Part shown: positions 54,501 to 64,000 of the stretch, piece after piece
Layout of the letters: every line of letters starts with the position of its first letter
Numbering within the stretch: the stretch's first letter is position 1
Assembly: GCF_049243985.1 (NCBI RefSeq)
Contig: NC_135384.1
Location: 14,876,501 to 14,940,500 of the forward strand
Reading direction: 5' to 3'
DNA from: Paroedura picta
Lineage: Eukaryota; Chordata; Lepidosauria; Squamata; Gekkonidae
DNA: 64,000 nucleotides
Translations under genes and position numbers: made by a program
The notes under the pieces: generated by a model
What the model was told of the DNA's origin: nothing
Seen by the model: the letters and a program-made list of their open reading frames with translations, nothing else
The model's database searches: none

Positions 54501-57500
54501 CATATTTTAATAAAGGTATCCCCTGTGCAAGCACCGAGTCATGTCTGACCCTTGGGGTGACGCCCTCTAGTGTTTTCTTGGCAGACTCAATACGGGGTGG
54601 TTTGCCAGTGCCTTCCCCAGTCATTACCGTTTACCCCCCAGCAAGCTGGGTACTCATTTTACCGACCTCGGAAGGATGGAAGGCTGAGTCAACCTTGAGC
54701 CGGCTGCTGGGATTGAACTCCCAGCCTCATGGGCAGAGCTTACAGACTGCATGTCTGCTGCCTTACCACTCTGCGCCACAAGAGGCTCTTCATATTTTAA
54801 TAGCAACTTGTATATTTGACTCTATAAATGAGGTTTCTCTTGGATCAGCAAGTTCTCAAACTCTGGTATAGCAGCAGCTAGATTTAATGGTTCATGAAAC
54901 TCAGCTTTAAATCTGGATAAAAGTTGATTGTATTCTAACCATTGAATTTTGACTTCTTTTTCTAGTATTTGCAATTCCTTAAGCTTGCCAGATTTGGATA
55001 AAAGCTCCTTATATTGAAGGCAGGTCAATCTCTTCTCTTGGGCTTTGTTAAAATATACTTCAATCCATGATTTCATTGCTGATGGTGCTGGTGAAAACCT
55101 TTCTTTATACTTTATCCAAACATTTAGTAATCCTATATGCCAAGAACTTGGGGTTGTCTTAGACTTTTGTTTTGACAATAGTCACAAAATTTAATGTAAA
55201 CTATTAGCTAATATTTCTTTTTCAAGAATTAATTCCCTTGTCTGCGCGTCCAGTATCCAATCTGCTATAAACTTGAGTGCTGCCACCTGCAAGTTAAGGT
55301 TTAAGTTTGGGGCTAGGCTTGTGCGATTCGGCCACTTTGGCGGCCGTTCCCTCCGGGCGCAGCCAGCGCCGCGCCGCCCTGCACCGTGCCGCAGGGGGGG
55401 AGGGCGGTGCCGGTGGTGGCGTGACAGCGGGCGCAACCATGCAGGCGTGGAATTCCATGCCTACGTGGTTGCGCCCGCTGTCCGGGCACCGCCCTCCCCC
55501 CCCGCGGCGCGGTGCAGGGCAGCGCGGCGCTGGCTGTGCCCGGAGGGAATGGACACCAAAGCAGCCGAATCATACAACCCTATTTGGGACGCCTTGCCCT
55601 CCTCTCTTCTTGTCGTCTTGGAGTATGTTAAAATCTAACATTGGCCATTTGTCACTCCAAATAAATTTATTAATGACTGATTGCCATTTCTTCAGTGTCT
55701 TCTTGGTGATCGCAATTGGTAACATTTGGAATAAAAAGTTAAATTTGGGCAATATGTTCATTTTGACCACAGCCATTCATGCTGACCAAGACAGTTTTAA
55801 TGCATCCCAACTTCTCTGTTAATTCTGTTTCCTACCTATCTGCTCAGAGATCATCCCATCTGGACATGGAACACAGTCATAGCAGCAAAATTTCTTTCCC
55901 TCCTTCTTTTGTCGGCTGTAGCCAGGAAGGCAGTGCTCATTGCACACAGAGACTGGTAGAACCTGTTCACAAACAGGAAGGGAGATTGGCACCCACAACA
56001 TGTTCACTGAACACAATCTATTTTTTTTGTATCCCCCTTTTTATTTTCTGAAGCGGCTTACAATAGCCTACCCTTCATTTCCCCAGAACAGGTACCCTGT
56101 GAGGTAGGTGAGGTTGAGAGGGATCTGAGAGAACTGTGACTGGCCCAAGATCTTCCAGCTGGCTGCTAGTCAAGGAGAAAGGAATCAAACTGTGTTCTCC
56201 AGATAAGAGGCCCCTTTTCTTAGACTCTCAACCAGACTGGTGTTTTTAGGAAAATAACTTAGAAAACCTGGTTTAAATCACAGAGCTGGCTTTATCGTTT
56301 TAAAGCTTGCTGGCTTTATCCTAGCCTCGTTTTTTTCTCAATCATCCTTACGATTTGTTGATATTGTGAGAATTAAATGGTGGAGAAAAAAATCATGTTC
56401 TAATTTTGGGAGAAAAGTGAAGTATTAACTTCTACAGAAAAAACGATACAATATACCCCTGGTCTCTTACTCAGAATGAAGTCAGTCATACTAACAACCA
56501 ATGGGCAACATGTTACCATGTGATTAGTATGAGTCACCAATGCCAAACAAAATGCCTGAGCCCAAGGCCATCTCTGTCCAGTTTCTTCACATTGCCAGAG
56601 CCCTGAGTGGCCATTCTAAAACTTCCCTGAACAATTTGCTACTGCACCAGTTTTTAATCTGGATCAGTCTTTTTTCAGGGAGAGACTAAGACCGTTTATG
56701 CACTGGGAACTTCACTGCCCCACCCCCCTGTCAGGAGCACAGATCGGGGGCTGATGAGGTCCAAATGCTCCCCCATGTGGGTGCAGGAAGAGGTGGGGCA
56801 ACCTGCCATGACTAAAACTCCAGCCTGCAGCCCAGCATGAAACCTCCAGTGCATAAACGGTCTAAGAGAAGAAAGTAGGCAAAGCTTTAGGCAAGTGATA
56901 GACGAAGAATGAAATCTCAATTTTTCCATTGATGCCTCCTGGGGAACCTTGTACAAGTCAATTTCTCCCAGCCTATTCCACACACATTGGATAATGATCT
57001 TTCAATGCATCTTAGAAGTCAATTTTGAAATCTGGAAGAGGAAAATCCAGCTGCGAAAGCACATTGAAAGTGCATTATCCAACACACGTAGAATATTGTG
57101 GCTATAAAAGAGGAAAGGAGGAGGATGAAAGGTGCTTTGGGCCACACATTTGGAGAGAAAATGGAGGAATAAAGAAGCCAATAAATTGGTGATTTGGAAA
57201 GGCAGACAAAATAAAGGTTAACTGGTGAATGGAAGGGAAAGTCAGTGAACAGGGAGAGGACTTAGGAGATTTCAGGAGCAAAGAAAGAAGACATCTTGTG
57301 GGAAAGGGGATACAGGTAGAAATGAGGTAACCACCACAAGTCTTCAATGGTTTCCTTCTTATAGAGCACACCAATTGTAGATCTAGGTTAGAAAGCTAAT
57401 AAGGGCAACACTATTACAACAAGAAGAATAAACATGTGGGTATTGATACAGCAGCTGAAACCTTAATCTTGTGAACATTGAGTAACATTCTGGCCCATGG

Positions 57501-60500
57501 TATTAAGAGGGGATTTCTTGATCAAACTGAGAAAAGACAACATTTACTCAAATATTTCATTTCTTGTAGTTCAATAGATTTTCTTAATATCATGAGTGAG
57601 CATTGTCATACATCCCACAAATGAAAACAGTGGGAGGATTTTTCAAGATTAATTATTTATTTAAAAAATTATCTATAACCACAATGGACAATTATTATTG
57701 TTGTTGTTGTGTTGTTGGATTTCTAACCAGCCGTGAGCCTCAGGCTCGTGGCGGGTAACAACATGTTCAAACCCCATAAACTCCCAAATACATAAAACAC
57801 CCCAACCCCTCCAGCCCACCCCATCTGATGGTGGCGGAAAACCAAGGGTCACTGTTGATGTAGAGGGGGGGCAATTTAAAATGGGAGACGCCGGCCTCAA
57901 CCATAAGCCTGGTGGAAGAGCACCATTTTGCAGGCCCTGTGGAAGGATGGCAAATCCCGTTGGGCCCGCAGCTCCTCCGGGAGCTCATTCCAGCAGGCGG
58001 GGGCCAGGACCGAAAAGGCCCTGGCCCTGGTCGAGGCCAGACATGCTTCCCGGGGGCCAGGAACCACCAATAAATTAGTCCCCTCCGAGCGTAACGCCCT
58101 GCGGGGGGCATAAGGCGCCAGGCGGTCCCTCAATACTGGGGTTTACAGGATGTTCCTGTAAATAAGGAAGGTGGTGAAAAATGCTAGGAGGGTCCATCTC
58201 CTGGACGACATTGATCTCATTCCATGGTTTAATTACACAGCAAATGAAAAAGATTTTTTTTTCTATGAATGCGGATATCCCACCTGATTAAATGTTCTGT
58301 GCCACACAATTTGATCATCATGAATGATCAATTGTTCGCCAGGAGGAGCCCAAGGATCAAGTCTTCCAACTTTCACTCTAATGAAGGAGCCATTTGGGAA
58401 AGTGACCCAGTTTGTAACATCAAAACCACTTTTTAGTTCCCCATTTTCATTAAAATGTATTGTGTCACCAGCGCTGTTGTTGAACGTGATGCTCCTTAAA
58501 AAAAGATGCAGCTGAGTGAGAAAGAAATGAAATAAAATGTAATCAATTTTTGCAATGATCAAGATTCAGACTATGTCCTAAAGATACTGGAACAAATGGT
58601 ATCCTGTCCTACCCTGAGAAGACAGTGGTGTTATTTATATCCAGTAATAATAAAGCAAAACTGAGTTGAATGAATTAACCTCTTTTGGCCTGGTAAAGTA
58701 TAAGGGTCATCATTTGGTATCAAGCCCAATTGAGACTCAGAGCTCTCCAGTTTACAGGTCTTTATCCAGTCGTGACTGGTGAACCATATATGAACCTTCC
58801 TTAAGAGGTTTCCTTTGGCCATGATGGTTGATGCCCGAGTTCCTTGCAGTTGGCTAGATGTAATGAACTCAATATGGATCTGCCTCAGAAAAACTGTTAG
58901 CCACTAACAGTAGTAGTTAACATCCTATTATGATGATTTGAGTGCAATTAAATGTGCTGCAGTTTGTTACCATAAAGCTCCCAATGATCTAAGATAATAT
59001 TTAGGGGATATGTGCTGTATGATCATACAAGGGACTATGAGGGTTTAATGCCTAATGGAGCCAGAAGGCCTTGAAAGACAAGCTGCTCAACGGGATTCTG
59101 TAGGTTAGTATCAGTAAAGCCTCTTGTGGCGCAGAGTGGTAAGGCAGCCATCTGAAAGCTTTGCCCATGAAGCTGGGAGTTCAATCCCAGCAGCTGGCTC
59201 AAGGTTGACTCAGCCTTCCATCCTTCCGAGGTCAGTAAAATGAGTACCCAGCTTGCTGGGGGGTAAACGGTAATGACTGGGGAAGGCACTGGCAAACCAC
59301 CCCGTATTGAGTCTGCCAAGGGTCAGACATGACTCGGTGCTTGCACAGGGGATACCTTTACCTTATCAGTAAAGCAGAAATACTTGGGAACTGATGGTTG
59401 AAGAGAACATAGTTTAGCTCAGACATAGAACAAGTACAGTTGAACTCTGTCTGTGGAGAGCGTTCTAACGCAGACAGAGGACTGGGAAGGCTGGCAAGGA
59501 GGATAGGAAGGAATGGGGAAGATCCACATTGGGACAGGAAAAGGGATAGATCCTAATGTTAGAGAAGGTTTATCCTGCATAGTTGATGACAAAAAAAATA
59601 AGGGAAACCCCAATTTTCTAAGTGGGTAGTAGGTGAGATGAACATACTGTGTTTCCTAAAGAATGAGCTTCCCAAGTTCATGAAGGCTGCTCTCCAGTGA
59701 ATGTGATCTATATGCCCTCACTAAATGAGTGAAAATGATCTGCAAATCTTTGCTTGCTATGAATGACTTTTTCTTCACTGATATTTAAAATTTAATAAAA
59801 TCTGAATAAAAAATGGTTTGCAACATAGCTCTGCACTGCAAATACTGAACTATTCAGAAATGCTGAGTGGAAATATTTGCGGCATTGCTTTCTTAACACA
59901 CCAATTGAAGCGAGTGAAAACAGCAGGATGTCTTTGGGATGTACAGTAAGAGAAGCCATTACCTGCCAGGGTTCCACATTACAGAAGATTTGAATCTTCT
60001 CTTTTTCTCTTGTTCTGCATTTAGATCCAAGTCTGTAGAGGGCATGCAAAGCATGTGCCACTGCATAGACAGCATTGTAGACATTATAGCTGTGGCCTGT
60101 CATGCTCATTTCAAACAAAACAACAGGAACAGAATCCAGCTTCTCCTCTCCAGTACACATCCTCTTACTGTCACCATGAACATCTGGATTCCTCAGTGAA
60201 CAACTGAATGCCTGCTCCCAAAAGTTCTCAATAAAACCATCCCCTTTTGCCCAGAAGGGGCTTATGGACTGCAAAAATGTTTTGAATCCGGGTGGCTGAT
60301 TGGAGTGAACTGCAAGGGATAGGGCACCATGGAAGGTTTCTACATCCCAAGCCCTTTGGGCAGATGTTGATTCAAAATCCCAGTGGCACGTGACTATCCA
60401 GACCTTATGCAAGGGAGGAAATGAAATAAAGTTTCCTAAAAACAACATTATTCGCAAAACTAACATGGCTGAGTTTTCTCCATATACAAAATGCACATTA

Positions 60501-62920
60501 GCTTTGGTTTGAGAGTAAACAGTTAAATATTCAGCCTGTTTCATCAGCACATCCATCCCCTCTTGGAAATAAGTCTGCTTTGGTAATCTTATAATGTAGT
60601 CAAAACAGATGCCATTCTCAGAAAACATTGGCACCATGATCTGCATGAATCTGTCCCCACTGTCATCGTCTGCAGCAAGGAGTACAATCCATGTCCATCT
60701 GAAGTGGTGAAATAACCTGATAATTCCCATATACTGAGTGGCTTCATTTGGGACCATCTGATACATCGAAGAAATGAGCAATTGGTTATCCTTTCCTGGT
60801 GAAAATGATCCATAAGTGAGCTGGAAAAATAGTATACATGTGTGTGTGTCTGATTTTTTTTTACAAAATGGAATGAATTAAACCATTCAGTCTGTGTCGT
60901 TGTTGTGGTCATCGTCATCATCATCCTTACATTTATTACCCATTGCTGCCTGGCTAGCTGGCTTGTCACAGATTAAAAAATAAAAGTACCACATAAAATC
61001 ATAAAACGCCATTCATCCCCGCCCAACCCACCCTGGTAGCAAATAACTTCACTCCTACCCCAACCCACCCATCTAGCCTGACAGATGTCTTACTGTGCCT
61101 TTGGGCGATGGTTCAGGGCATGCCCGATGTCTTGGCCATTGTTAGGAGGGGCCCCTGATCTTACTTGTCCCAGCCTCAACCAAATGCCTTGCGGAAAAGC
61201 TCCATCTTACAGGCCCTGCTGCCATGTGTTAAAAACATGAAATTTCCACAGACTCCTTTTGCTTGCCCCCCTTTATAGATGACCTACCTGTGGTAGCTTG
61301 TAAATGGTGACTATGGTGGCTATATTGGCAGAAATTTCTGAATTCACTCCTCCAATAACTGCAATCTGATTGCTCTGCTTATCACACTTGAAATTTGGAA
61401 GAAACTTCTGCTGTGAAGAAAGGAAGCTCAGGGTAGCTTTACAGGTCATCTTGGCTACATAGTAGCTGTTGAGAATGTGGAAGCCCAACGTGATGTTTGG
61501 CAAGATGTTGGGATTCCCATTGATCTCCTTGACAGCAAAAGCCAAGGCCAGGTTGTGCTGGTAATTCTTTAGAAATGATCTATAATGAGAGATATATAGA
61601 TATATAGGTGAGCTTGAAAACTAAAGAGGAAAGATAGATCTTCCATTAGTTCTCCAGATTTATATCCCTCCTTTCTACAAGGAGCTATTTCATCACAGTA
61701 GGCCTCTGATCCTTTACAATTGTGCTTTTAGCAGAGGTTTGTTATTTGCAAATGCTAATGTTTATCTCGCTGAAAAGAAAACAAAATATACCATGATGGT
61801 TTGTGCATGTACAATTGAATTGTGGATATGGAGAAGAGGTTTGCAACCTAGCTCTGGACTGCAAATGCTAAACTATTCAGAAATCCTGAGTGACAATATT
61901 TGTGTCATTGTTTCTTAACACACAAGTGAAATAACACACAAGTGAAATACACAAGTGAAATAACACACAAGCAAGTGAAATAAGAAAGATGTCTTCACAT
62001 GTTATATGCCAGTGCAACATGCTAATTTTCAAAATGCTTTGGGATGGTTACAAATGAACATAATCCGAACTTGATTTTCCCTACTTTTCCATTTTATATT
62101 GTATTTAATCCGAATGAATTAACTTTCGGGAGATTCCTCTCTTCCTCTTTGATACAATGAAATAATGACATTTATCATTTGGGAGATTTTTGATGAAAGC
62201 CTTTTATATTTTGGTGGCAATTGACTTTCCATGCAAAGCCCTGCATTGCTTGCTTAGTAGGCAGCTACTAAGGTTCAGTTCTACTTTCCCAATATCAGAT
62301 TGAGATATTGACTTGGAGATGAAGTATTCCCTCTCCATGGCAGCACTGGTCAATTATCTCATTTCTAACTCTCATTTCCTTTTCCACAATCTTAGAAAAT
62401 GTTGTTTCCCCTTTTTCCTGACTAAAAAATAAAAGTCTTTTTCATTAATCTTCCATTGTTGCACCTTGATCCCTCTCTCCTGGCAGTACTCTGCTGCAAA
62501 AACTACTCAATAAATCTTTTTTTGTGATGACATATATGAGCCATGTGTAGACAAGCTCATTCTTTCCCTTCCTCCTTCAGCCCACTGCACCTCTCTCTGC
62601 TCCTTTTGCTCTCTTCCATGCATCAAATGACAGATTTTGTCAAAACGATAAAAAGAGTACGAATGAACAGCTTACACAGGTTCCCCGATGAACAACCGGG
62701 TAGGCTGGTCTTTGAATGAGGGAATGTCGTATAGGTAGAAGACTTGAGAAACAATGGCACCCACAACCAGGTCACCAGGCTGATAAAACACATGAGGAGC
62801 AGGAAGAAGGTCAACAGGTGAGGTGCATTGAACGGGATACTTCTTGCATATGGCATCACACAGCAATAATAGCAGCAGCAGTAGTACCAGCATCTTCGTC
62901 ATGAACCACTTTCTATCCAT
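50648..62920 (-). CDS. VMN2R: V2R-6: intact vomeronasal type-2 receptor, 883 aa
   Basis: Exons on the minus strand are 62676-62920, 61288-61579, 59963-60820, 58284-58511, 55836-55962 and 50648-51549; total 2652 bp, 883 codons plus stop, all open and in phase. The signal peptide is [20 protein letters not shown]. The flytrap domain runs to residue 541, followed by a nine-cysteine linker and the 7TM domain ending FLVREKY. The start chosen is the ATG aligned with that of V2R-3; an in-frame ATG 60 bp upstream would put a polar stretch before the signal. Intron 5 is long (4.3 kb) through a Helitron and an L1 carrying a nested SINE and a nested hAT foldback. The L1 ends only about 23 bp from the exon-5 donor, which is itself unchanged. 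Closest to V2R-4 (exon 1, 286-codon exon 3). Confidence 0.9.
51550..51578 (+). repeat. Short GA tract at exon-6 acceptor
   Basis: Imperfect GA run, the CT polypyrimidine tract of V2R-6 exon 6. Confidence 0.9.
51580..51800 (-). mobile_element. L2-like LINE 3'-UTR fragment
   Basis: GGCTCATGGTGGGTTACAAGG region typical of L2-like tails, reversed. Absent from the matching place in V2R-3 and V2R-4. Confidence 0.5.
52190..52470 (+). repeat. Duplicated LINE-tail-like block (copy 3 of 3)
   Basis: Paralogous to 18597-18842 and 30605-30860. Ends in an AAATAAATAAT run. Confidence 0.5.
52874..53491 (-). mobile_element. Non-autonomous Helitron, 618 bp, with empty-site proof
   Basis: On the minus strand it runs from TCTTTAACACTTTTTACTCC to GGGCTTTAGGTCTAG, inserted between A and T with no target duplication. 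V2R-3 at about 20272 has the intact site (CTATATATGAGTTGTC) versus CTATATA and TAAGTTGTC here. The interior is GC-rich with a GGGA run (52929-52951) and no transposase. It may carry captured sequence. Confidence 0.85.
54513..54788 (-). repeat. tRNA-SINE with BovB-like tail, full length, inside L1
   Basis: A and B boxes present. The 14-bp target duplication TTCATATTTTAATA is perfect (54499-54512 and 54789-54802). Confidence 0.92.
55314..55582. mobile_element. Foldback hAT-type MITE, 269 bp, inside L1
   Basis: Terminal repeats TAGGCTTGTGCGATTCGGC and TAGGGTTGTATGATTCGGC. 8-bp target duplication TTTGGGGC and TTTGGGAC. Each arm is about 125 bp, very GC-rich, meeting near GAATTC. It splits L1 ORF2 between RGGQGVPN and [12 protein letters not shown]. 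No coding capacity. Confidence 0.9.
55836..55962 (-). CDS. VMN2R: V2R-6 exon 5
   Basis: 127 bp, [16 protein letters not shown] to MISEQI. The donor GATAG/GTAGGA lies about 23 bp from the L1 junction. Confidence 0.93.
56690..56862. mobile_element. TAA-type MITE (TTATGCAC family), 173 bp
   Basis: Perfect 17-bp terminal repeats GACCGTTTATGCACTGG, flanked by TAA on both sides (56687-56689 and 56863-56865). Paralogous introns lack it here. Confidence 0.92.
57690..58140 (-). mobile_element. L2-like LINE 3' end
   Basis: The minus strand encodes [20 protein letters not shown] and [20 protein letters not shown], a CR1/L2-clade ORF2 C-terminus, followed by a 3' tail with GTTGTT microsatellite. Absent from V2R-4, so recent. 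Confidence 0.8.
58284..58511 (-). CDS. VMN2R: V2R-6 exon 4
   Basis: 228 bp, [16 protein letters not shown] to HRTFNQ. Acceptor CTCACTCAG, donor GTGGGA. Confidence 0.93.
59119..59363 (+). repeat. tRNA-SINE with BovB-like tail in intron 3
   Basis: Target duplication TATCAGTAAA (59109-59118 and 59364-59373). Missing about 30 bp before the tail. Empty site in V2R-4 (near 36078) and V2R-5 (near 48570). Confidence 0.9.
59963..60820 (-). CDS. VMN2R: V2R-6 exon 3 (ligand-binding lobe)
   Basis: 858 bp, 286 codons, [17 protein letters not shown] to NVEPWQ. Includes [10 protein letters not shown]. Donor CAG/GTAATG. Confidence 0.93.
60900..61240 (-). mobile_element. L2-like LINE 3' end in intron 2
   Basis: Paralogous insertion to 37575-38160, here without the Helitron. 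Confidence 0.55.
61288..61579 (-). CDS. VMN2R: V2R-6 exon 2
   Basis: 292 bp, [18 protein letters not shown] to IYKLPQ. Acceptor CATTATAG, donor CACAG/GTAGGT. Confidence 0.93.
61916..61982 (+). repeat. Tandem repeat, ACACACAAGTGAAATA-like unit
   Basis: About four imperfect copies of a 16-bp unit in intron 1 of V2R-6. Confidence 0.85.
62676..62920 (-). CDS. VMN2R: V2R-6 exon 1 (signal peptide)
   Basis: 245 bp from ATG ([14 protein letters not shown]) to donor CCTGT/GTAAGC. Then [12 protein letters not shown] and [15 protein letters not shown]. Confidence 0.92.
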
Positions 62921-63045
62921 TCCCAGATGTCTGCTTGCACGTGCTGGGTTCTCAGCATTTGTTCTGTTCTGACTTTTCACAGGTCACCAACTAAATCTGC
63001 TGGTGTCCTTGAGGTAGTTGAACCTATAAGGAAATCTCAGCAGAA
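62921..63045 (-). promoter_or_regulatory. Conserved block upstream of V2R-6 start
   Basis: Contains GAGATTTCCTTATAG/GTTCAA on the minus strand, about 100 bp before the ATG. Confidence 0.45.
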
Positions 63046-63968
63046 GGTTCAGTTAATGGACACTCCCCCCCCCCCCGTCTCATTTATCTCTCAGTACAAT
63101 ACAATTTCTTTGCCTTCTTACACTCTCCTCTCTTGGTTAATTGGGTGTATCTTTGCTTGGACTTGCTCTAAATGAGCTTGTCTACATCCCTATTCAACTG
63201 GGGTGCCCAAAACTGAACACAGATGAACAGACCCTTAAGACATGGCCACATAGTCTTGTTCCTCCAAAGGGGATGAACCTACTAAGAGTCAGTCATCAAG
63301 CAAGGGCAAAACTATCACCACATTGGAACAAAGGAAGACAATTGTAGATGACAATGGACACTTAGTAAAAACCATAGTCATAATTGCTAAACCAAATGAA
63401 AGAACTTTATAATGGAACACGTTAGAACTCTTTTGGAACCGAAGGAACATTCTAAGATCTGAATGGATGGCAACATGGAAGTATGTATCATTTAAGTGGT
63501 TTGGGGTTGCCAGCTTTCAGGGGATAATGTAATATGAGCAATATGCAGGTAATGTGCGAACATTTTATCACATGATATTGCAAACAACAGAGCTTTTCAT
63601 GGGGTAAAATCTCAATTGTCCCCAATTTATCTATGCAACCATAAACTCTCAAGTGCAGTATACAGAGATTATGGTTGCATAGATGAACTGGAGCCATTTG
63701 TGCTTTTACACCATGAAGACCTCTGTTTTTGTATTTGGAAATAACCATTGCCGAAAAAGAGTATCACAAAATATAGCATTGATGGGTGTTATACTGACAC
63801 TACTGTTGTTTGTAACATTGTGTGAGAAAATGTTTGCAGAATAACTGCATTTTGTGTGTATTCTATTCTGTTTTACTTCTCTGGCTTTATTGTTTTGATT
63901 GAACCTCCAGGGAGTGACTGAAGATCTCCTACTTTTCAAATTGATCACTAGTTCACCTGGCGGAAGTT
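63046..63968. other. Upstream spacer of V2R-6
   Basis: Starts with a poly-C run (63066-63077), then sequence shared with 40216-40330. A short CR1-like fragment (GGGGTGCCCAAAACTGAACA) lies near 63199. About 63330-63410 resembles 42290-42360. The rest is unassigned, with no exon recognised. Confidence 0.45.
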
Positions 63969-64000
63969 AAAGGTAAAGGTAAAGTTATCCCCTGTGCAAG
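63969..64000 (-). repeat. Start of a BovB-tailed tRNA-SINE, cut by window end
   Basis: AAAGGTAAAG then TATCCCCTGTGCAAG, the 3' end of the family reversed. Confidence 0.75.

Larger units (their letters stand above)
53752..55812 (-). mobile_element. 5'-truncated L1 LINE with two nested insertions
   Basis: ORF2 C-terminal half on the minus strand: [56 protein letters not shown] and [15 protein letters not shown]. Flanked by TCTCTGTT (53744-53751 and 55813-55820). Contains a SINE and a hAT foldback. ORF2 is not intact. Confidence 0.9.

Noticed and set aside
55273-55822. Overlapping GC-rich open frames of 80-170 residues
   Set aside because: They come from the foldback MITE, whose GC content suppresses stops on both strands. 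No conserved protein features.
57897-58133. 78-residue open frame as a host gene
   Set aside because: It is the ORF2 end of an L2-like LINE.
61916-61982. CRISPR-like array
   Set aside because: A head-to-tail tandem repeat without spacers in a vertebrate intron.

Overview
This is nuclear DNA from a squamate reptile (lizard, gecko or snake). The evidence is six tandem vomeronasal type-2 receptor (V2R) units with vertebrate exon-intron structure, embedded in squamate-style repeats: CR1, L1 and L2-like LINEs, a tRNA-derived SINE with a BovB-like tail, a second tRNA-SINE with a TTC tail, hAT and TAA-type MITEs, and Helitrons. I cannot name the species. V2Rs are class C GPCRs of vomeronasal sensory neurons that detect peptide and protein pheromones or prey chemicals. 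They have a Venus-flytrap ligand domain (exons 1-4), a nine-cysteine linker (exon 5 plus the start of exon 6) and a 7TM domain (exon 6).

All units lie on the minus strand, so exon 1 has the highest coordinate in each. V2R-1 (1015-1673) is a broken exon-6 remnant. V2R-2 (4719-11782) has six exons joining into an uninterrupted 871-residue frame. V2R-3 (17303-26763) has six exons, 881 residues, open. V2R-4 (29320-40085) has all six exons but one in-frame TGA in the 7TM exon. V2R-5 (44379-49655) has lost exons 1 and 2 and the 5' half of exon 3, and has a 27-bp deletion in exon 6. V2R-6 (50648-62920) has six exons, 883 residues, open. Splice sites were placed by eye and agree between paralogues: exons 2, 4 and 5 are always 292, 228 and 127 bp where present, and every complete gene keeps phase throughout.

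The spacers are duplicated with the genes. One block repeats upstream of exon 1 (about 1-640, 12950-13560, 27480-28090, 41020-41760) and another follows each exon 6 (about 4060-4718, 16780-17302, 29100-29319, 43700-44378, 50000-50647). Because the introns are paralogous, one copy often gives the empty site for a transposon in another. This fixes several insertions to the base: a Helitron at 52874-53491, a hAT element at 35149-35507, TAA-flanked MITEs at 56690-56862 and 31380-31702, and an LTR-like element shared by V2R-3 and V2R-4 but absent from V2R-6.

The genes are probably regulated one by one, as usual for chemoreceptors. Two features may bear on expression: a conserved block just upstream of each start codon that reads as a splice acceptor or TATA-like box, and a possible 107-bp upstream exon in V2R-2 and V2R-3. 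No prokaryotic features, CRISPR arrays, stand-alone tRNA or rRNA genes, or non-V2R host genes were found. I did not find a wholly new biological system. The most notable signals are receptor turnover caught in stages, a mosaic receptor, a CT microsatellite acting as the polypyrimidine tract of every exon 6, and nested datable transposons.
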